Assembly: GCA_037953625.1 (NCBI GenBank)
Contig: CM075649.1
Coordinates: 92,013,290-92,077,289, forward strand
Direction: 5' to 3'
DNA from: Crotalaria pallida
Taxonomy: Eukaryota; Streptophyta; Magnoliopsida; Fabales; Fabaceae
DNA: 64,000 nucleotides
Shown in pieces: positions 59,161 through 64,000 of this stretch. Below the pieces are notes generated by a model. It worked only from the letters and a program-made list of their open reading frames with translations. It made no database searches and was not told the origin of the DNA. The stretch's first letter is position 1; each line of letters starts with the position of its first letter. A program made the position numbers and the translations under genes.

Positions 59161-60540
59161 AACTCAAGGACAAGTTAACTTCCTCTCCTGTTCTTGTTCT
59201 TCCGGATCCGAAGAAGAATTTTGATGTTTATTGTGATGCCTCAAGGCAGGGTTTAGGATGTGTTCTCATGCAAGAAAGAAGGGTAATTGCTTATTCTTCC
59301 AGGCAGTTAAGGCCACATGAAGAGAACTATCCTACCCATGATTTGGAGCTTGCAGCTATTGTCTTTACTCTCAAGATATGGAGGCATTATCTGTATGTAA
59401 CGAGGTTAGAGGTGTTTAGTGATCACAAGAGCCTTAAGTATTCGTTCGACCCGAAGGAGTTGAACATGAGACAATGGAGATGGATGGAGTTTCTCAAGGA
59501 TTGTGATTTCAGTTTTCAGTACCATCCAGGCAAGGCTAATGTGGTTGCCGATGAACTTAGCCGTAAAGCCCTCCATATCAGTTGCATGATGATCAAAGAA
59601 TTGGAATTGATTGAGGATTTACGCAATCTTTATCTTGGATCCAATTCAAGAAAGAGAGCATAAGTGTTGGGATGCTTCAAATAACCAATACTTTCAAGGA
59701 TGCAATTCGACAGAATCAATTGGAAGATGTTGGATTACAGGAAATGAAAAGAGAAGCTGTAAGCAGAAATGAGCCTGATTTCCATGAAGGTGCAGATGGA
59801 GTTCTTAGATTTCGGAATAGAATATGTGTTCCATCCAATCCAAAATTGAAAGAAGCTCTTTTAGAAGAGGCACACAAGAGCAAGTTAAGCTTGCATCCAT
59901 GCATGACAAAGATGTATCAAGATTTAAAGAAGCTTTTCTGGTGGCCCGGTATCAAGAAGGATGTAGCAGGTTATGTTGCTAGATGTTTGACCTGCCAAAA
60001 GTCCAAAGTGGGACACCAGAAGCCTGGTGGTGTATTGCATCCGTTGGAGATTCCAGTGTGGAAGTGGGACAGCATAGCTATGGACTTTGTTTCAGGCTTG
60101 CCAAGAACCACAACTGGACATGATGTAGTGTGAGTGATTGTGGACAGATTGACAAAATCTGCTCACTTTCTTCCCATGAACATAAAGTATTCCATGGAGA
60201 AGCTGGCACAGTTGTCCATCAAGGAGATTATCAGGTTGCATGGAGTGCCATCAAATATCATCTCAAATCGTGATCCAATGTTTCTTTCACGATTCTGGCA
60301 GAGTCTTCAGCAAGCTCTAGGAACAGAATTGAAGCTCAATTCTGCCTATCATCCTCAAACTGATGGACAGACTGAACGGACCATTCAATCCTTAGAAGAT
60401 TTGCTAAGGACTTGTACTCTGGAGTATCAGAAGAGTTAGGAGCAGTTGTTGCTTTTGGTAGAGTTTACTTATAATAACTCTTACCATTCGAGCATCGGAA
60501 TGGCTCCTTATGAAGCATTGTATGGCAGAAGATGTCGGAC
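59108..60540 (+). pseudogene. RNase H and integrase of element E, broken and truncated
   Basis: After the frameshift, RNase H continues with FDVYCDASRQGLGCVLMQ, SSRQLRPHEENYPTHDLELA and FSDHKSLKY. A second frameshift lies near 59640-59655. Integrase has the HHCC zinc site (HKSKLSLHP with CLTCQKSK) and the core Asp in WDSIAMDFVSGLP. It is interrupted by a TGA at 60131-60133. The second core block reads ISNRDPMF where the family has SDRDP, so a catalytic Asp may be lost. The third block is TDGQTERTIQSLED. A TAG lies at 60437-60439. Homology ends after YEALYGRRCRTP near 60540, so the integrase C-terminus and any chromodomain are missing. Confidence 0.88.
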
Positions 60541-60843
60541 TCCCTTTGACTTTTGTAAAAAGGGACTCTATAACCATTTTATGAATGTATTAGTGGTTGT
60601 GGGGGAAATAAAACTATTCTCTTTTAAATAGTGCTAAAGTGAGACACAACCACAAGAATGTATTTATAGGTCTCTTTTCTATTTTATTAAAACTGTTCTG
60701 GACTTGATAGGTTTAAATTCTATTTGGTGAAAGTCCGTATTTCAAACGAAACTCCGCCAAAATTTTTACAAAACCCCAAGTATTTTCTAATTAAATCAAC
60801 ATTTTATTTAATGTATTTTAAAGTAAAAAGTCAGGATGTTACA
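60541..60843 (+). repeat. End fragment of a different Ty3 LTR
   Basis: This abuts the truncated integrase and ends GTCAGGATGTTACA. The last 150 bases resemble the end of the E LTR only loosely (gaaagtccgtatttcaaacg versus ataagtccgatttatagacg), so they come from a related but distinct family. The origin of 60541-60690 is unclear. Confidence 0.5.
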
Positions 60844-60963
60844 GCATGAACATATTCAAATTCCTTAAGGCTTAGATCTAATTTTCCTTATTGGAATTCC
60901 AAGTTTGCAATCCTTCCTTTATTAGATCCTTGTCCTCTTGGATGTCGCCTATCAGCCTCTAGT
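60844..60963. other. Probable hAT backbone next to Copia LTR I
   Basis: Removing LTR I joins this 120-bp piece to 62635 onward. A minus-strand frame stays open across the joint for about 40 codons, too short to identify. It could instead belong to element D. Confidence 0.35.
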
Positions 60964-62629
60964 TGTTGGAAACCAACAAGAGGCCTAACAATCGAGTAGA
61001 GGGGAGTGAATAGGAGATTGGAGCTAATATGGCAATTTTTTCGATTTATTGAAAATTGATTGAATATTGTTTACAGATTTAAAAGAAATGCCGAGCTTCT
61101 TTCCGAACAGACAAGGTTAATTGATTAACCAAATAGATAAACTGAATGGTTAATCAGTTAACCGAGCTGCTTCAAGTTAGAGCTGGTTTTTGAGACTTAA
61201 CCTCGGAGAACAACACTCAAGGCCGAGCTATGATAAATAACGATTGAAACTTGATTGCATGAAATACAGCGGAAAAATAGTTAAGCATGGCAGCAGCAGA
61301 TAAGCTGTAAAGAAAGAACACAAGAAATTTATCCTGGTTCACTCTCACCCTGAGAGCTAGTCCAGTCCCCTCTAAAAACCTTTTAGAGAGCTTTTACTAA
61401 AAATCGATTTTCTGGGTTATAAAGGATTTACAAGAGACTACCCCTCTAAACCTATCCAGTCAAACGAGTGTACCAAACTCGTGACAAACTACCCACAACA
61501 AATCGATGACCAAAGAACCTCTTTGGAACCTTTACAAACCAAGGAAGCTTTCTCGATCAGAGACCAACTTCTCACACCAGCAAACACGATGAAGACGATA
61601 ATGAAAGAGGATGGCTCCAATTCGAAACACTCTTCGAATGTGTTGAAAGATTGAATATCAAGAGTGAGTCAATTCCAGAAGGATATCACAGAGAAGAACT
61701 GATCCGAACTTAGAGTTAAGATTTGAAAGATTTAACTCTCTAAGTTCGTATGAAAATCAAATGTTCTTCTTCTCTGTGAGTTTTTGATTTCTGCTCTGTT
61801 TTTCGAAAGTAAAATGAAAGTTTTTGATCAGAGAAAAATGGTTCAAAAATGTATCTCAAAATTCTTGTCCTTGTTACTGTTGAAGACCCCTCATTTATAG
61901 TCTCCTCTAATCTCCAGAAAACAGAGAGAGAGAGAAAGACGTACGGAAATGTCAAGGGGTTTCCAACGGTAACAATGACAGCAGAGCAGTGATGGTGACA
62001 CTTCACCAACCTTTGATTTAACTCATTTTGAATTTCAAACTTGTCACAGCGTTGGAGTTAAAACCTAGAACTTCTACCCAGACTCAACGGTAATAAAATG
62101 TACGGAACAGCTGAGCAGAGTCTGAAGGTTGAAGATGATGCATTGTTGAAGACGATGAACAGAGATTGCCGAGCTTTGAGCTTTGTTCGAGCTTGGTGTT
62201 TCTGAGCTTGGTCTGATCGTGGGCAATCAGACAAGTTGAGTGTGACCAACCCGAGCTTATTTGCTCTTTCTGATGTTGTGGCTATTCCAAGCTTAATCCG
62301 AGCGAATACCGAGCAAATCATCTTCCGAGCTTACTGTCTTGAAATGAAGAAACGAGCTTGCAAACTTGGATGAAATTTTAGCCGTGATCAAGGGCCAAGC
62401 GCATACCGAGCTTGAGCTTCAAATGCTGACTCGTTGCAGGTAGCTTAGAATCCTAATTTTCCGAGCCTCTGCCGAGCCTTTGCCTTTGTCGGAACGCATA
62501 CACAAAATTAAGTTTCCGAGCTTCTGCAGAGCTTTTGCCTTTAGCGAAATGCTTGCGCTGATAAGACTGACGGCTTAGCATAAGCCGAACTTATTTATTT
62601 GACATCATCAAAAGCTCTTTGATTTTACA
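60964..62629 (-). mobile_element. Copia solo LTR I (1,666 bp), target duplication ctagt
   Basis: It starts TGTTGGAAACC and ends GATTTTACA, flanked by ctagt at 60959-60963 and 62630-62634. Read on the minus strand it begins TGTAAAATC and ends with a pyrimidine-rich stretch (cactcccctctactcgattg) typical of Copia LTR ends. It has no internal region. It carries CCGAGCTT-type motifs, many about 11 bases apart, and two imperfect palindromes (ggttaattgattaacc at about 61115, ggttaatcagttaacc at about 61147). Confidence 0.85.
62167..62592. repeat. CCGAGCTT motif cluster in LTR I
   Basis: Copies of ccgagc(t/c/g) or gagctt lie near 62167, 62251, 62287, 62298, 62309, 62325, 62406, 62461, 62472, 62518 and 62529. 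Several neighbours are exactly 11 bases apart. Confidence 0.7.
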
Positions 62630-62634
62630 CTAGT

Positions 62635-62886
62635 GAATTTGTTTGTGAATCATTTGATGATATATCAAGTGATTGACAAGTAAAAATAGAGAAAATTTTT
62701 GTTTGTTCAAAAAAAATAAGCTTAAAATTCGAATAAACTTTTTTTAAATATAATGGGTACCCGCAAACCCATTTGGGTACTCGAAGACCCGCTGGCCCGC
62801 TTGACATCGGGTACCCGAGTAGGTTCAGATATGCATGAACGGGGCGGGCCCAGATAATGGGATACCCGGACCCATTGCCATCCCTA
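62635..62886. repeat. hAT right end with subterminal motifs
   Basis: From 62755 come atgggtacccgc, acccatttgggtactcg, gacccgctggcccgc, cgggtacccgagtagg, cggggcgggcccag and atacccggacccattgcc, ending ccatcccta at 62886. It mirrors the left end. The inner 120 bases are AT-rich and unassigned. Confidence 0.8.
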
Positions 62887-63231
62887 CTTACACCTTTAAA
62901 TAACTTTTTATATATTATAAAATTCAACTGTTGAGTTTAAAGTTTTAATCAAGTAGATCAAGTCTACAAAATTTCATAAAATATAAAAATTATTTGATAC
63001 TTCATCCCATCACTCTATTTCAACGGATAATATGTTATTTAAAATAAGTAAATATGCATTATTATATTGCATACCTATGAATCTCAAAATGATCTAAGAT
63101 TTGGTATGCATGATCATCATGATAATAACACATAATTCAACAGTTGGATTGATAAATTTCACAATATATAAAAAGTTATTTGAAAGTGTAAATGACTAAG
63201 ACTTACACCTGGTGTCAACAGATCCTAACTC
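62887..63231. mobile_element. Mutator-like MITE A, right part
   Basis: Begins with the hAT target copy cttacacc and continues MITE A to ...gatcctaactc at 63231. The terminal 65-70 bases are an inverted copy of the left end. The right target duplication is taaaggtaa (63232-63240). Total MITE length without the hAT is about 384 bp. Confidence 0.78.
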
Positions 63232-63240
63232 TAAAGGTAA

Positions 63241-63602
63241 GAGTTAGGATCCGTTGACACCGAGTGTAAGTTTTGGTCACTTACACCTTCAAATAACTTT
63301 TTATATATTATGAAATTTATCAATCCAATCGTTGAGTTTAAAGTTCTAATCAATTAGATCAAGTCTACAAAATTTCATAAAATATAAAAATTATTTGATA
63401 CTTCATCCCACCACTCTATTTTAAAGGATAATATGTTATTTAAAATATAAGTAAATTTGCATTATTATATTGCATACCTATGAATCTCGGAATTGTCTAA
63501 AATTTGGTATGCATGATCATCATGTTAATAACATATAATTCAACGGTTGGATTGATAAATTTCGTAATATATAAAAAATTATTTGAAAGTATAATGACCA
63601 AG
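63241..63602. mobile_element. Mutator-like MITE B, right end truncated
   Basis: A second copy of the MITE begins directly after the 9-bp duplication of MITE A (gagttaggatccgttgac). It follows A closely and is uninterrupted at the hAT insertion site. The outer 35 bases or so of its right inverted repeat are missing; after gaccaag the sequence becomes LINE RT. Confidence 0.78.
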
Positions 63603-63847
63603 TTAGGTGGGATTTTATTCTTGATTTCTTGAGGGATGTTGGGCTCCCGGACAATATAGTTCAGGTCATTTGGAATTTTATTTCCTCCTTTTCTATGAGT
63701 TTAATTATGAATGACGATGTCCTTGAGGCTTTCAAACCTGAGGAGGGTATTCGCCAGGGAAACACCATATCTCAGTACCTTTTTGTGTTTTGTATGGAGA
63801 GACTTTCTCAATCAATAAATGTGGCTTCTAAAATGGATTTTGGAAAT
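63603..63847 (+). pseudogene. LINE reverse-transcriptase fragment
   Basis: An 80-codon piece of plant L1 RT: RWDFILDFLRDVGLPDNIVQ, GIRQGNTISQYLFVFCMERL. It corresponds to the RT palm region of the LINE at 12495-17495 but is a different copy (GNTIS replaces the usual GDPIS). Both ends are cut, by MITE B on the left and an LTR start on the right. Confidence 0.85.
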
Positions 63848-64000
63848 TGTAACATCTCACTATTTCTAATACTTTTAGTAAAAAATAAAATGATTTAATA
63901 TGTTATTTTCAAGATTGAAGCATCGTAATAAAATTTTAATTTCGTCATTATAATTGAAATATGTTTTCTAGTCAAAATAAGTATAAATTTGTTATCATAC
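63848..64000 (+). repeat. Probable LTR start, runs off the window
   Basis: TGTAACATCTCAC begins abruptly in the LINE frame and resembles the start of LTR E (TGTAACATCCTC). It is AT-rich after that. Only 153 bases are present, so this is tentative. Confidence 0.5.

Larger units (their letters stand above)
51843..60540 (+). mobile_element. Ty3/gypsy (Tekay/Del-like) element E, 3' truncated
   Basis: A plus-strand element inserted in the protease of element D. The 5' LTR starts TGTAACATCCTC at 51843 and ends about 56492; without the nested Copia LTR H it is about 2.4 kb. A primer site, gag, protease, RT, RNase H and most of integrase follow. The coding sequence is lost near 60540 in integrase, where it joins unrelated LTR-end sequence. 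No second copy of its LTR and no target duplication are visible on the right. Confidence 0.85.
22087..62886. mobile_element. hAT-like transposon, now 40.8 kb through nested insertions
   Basis: The left terminus reads TAGGCTTGGCAATTGG. The right terminus, reverse complemented, reads TAGGGATGGCAATGGG: 13 of 16 match. Both ends are followed inward by clusters of GGGTACCC/ACCCG motifs, the subterminal binding-site pattern of hAT elements. An exact 8-bp duplication (cttacacc) flanks it, which is the hAT size. Nearly all of its length is later LTR-retrotransposon insertions. The recognisable backbone is 22087-22349, probably 30146-30632 and 60844-60963, and 62635-62886, about 1.1 kb. No transposase domain (BED finger, DDE or dimerisation region) was found, so the original unit was probably non-autonomous or has lost its gene. 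Confidence 0.85.

Noticed and set aside
51838..60848. 5-bp target duplication for element E (agatg versus gcatg)
   Set aside because: Only 3 of 5 bases match, and the right boundary belongs to another LTR family.
1..64000. Cellular genes, rRNA or centromeric satellite
   Set aside because: No conserved host protein domain, rRNA segment or short-period satellite was recognised anywhere in the window.

Overview
This window is gene-poor plant nuclear DNA, made almost entirely of transposable elements. I see no cellular protein-coding gene, rRNA gene, tRNA gene or CRISPR array. The element mix points to a flowering plant, most likely a eudicot: Ty3/gypsy elements with TGTAACA/TGTTACA LTR ends and initiator-Met primer sites, Athila-like Ty3 elements with an Asp-type primer site, SIRE-like Copia LTRs, a plant L1 LINE with DUF4283, a hAT transposon, Mutator-like MITEs and a Helitron remnant. 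The TAATCGATTA-rich LTRs recall legume genomes, but this is a weak hint only.

Layout. Bases 1-983 hold a decayed Helitron replicase fragment and unassigned DNA. Bases 984-21851 are a tandem LTR-internal-LTR-internal-LTR array of a non-autonomous element on the minus strand, with LTRs of about 5.9 kb and an internal region of only about 1.65 kb. Its second LTR is split by a 5.0-kb LINE (12495-17495) whose ORF1 is open and whose ORF2 is broken. Bases 22040-63231 are one small Mutator-type MITE (A) blown apart by a hAT-like transposon that now spans 40.8 kb (22087-62886). A near-identical MITE copy (B, 63241-63602) supplies the uninterrupted site for comparison. A LINE RT fragment and the start of another LTR end the window.

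Inside the hAT unit the insertions can be ordered by 5-bp target duplications. Athila-like element A-C (22350-30140, minus) is flanked by agccc. Athila-like element D (from 30633, plus) was itself split three times: by solo LTR G (33199-42809, accac), which contains solo LTR K (36089-42084, gaatg); by Ty3 element F (43500-51539, gcatc); and by Ty3 element E (from 51843), whose LTR carries Copia solo LTR H (52485-54715, aggtc). Copia solo LTR I (60964-62629, ctagt) sits near the right end. The deepest chain has five levels: MITE, hAT, D, G, K.

Three signals go beyond routine annotation. First, four LTR groups that look unrelated carry different short palindromic motifs in pairs about 20-22 bp apart; a fifth uses about 11 bp. 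Second, LTRs of three giant-LTR families contain a sense-strand ORF of about 110-156 codons near the primer-site end, preceded in two of them (and in a decayed fourth family) by a conserved leader ending CAACGGG(T/C)AGATGG. Third, those LTRs share a block of about 430 bp with conserved hairpins, although most of their remaining length has diverged. All coordinates, identities and target duplications were read by eye, not computed.
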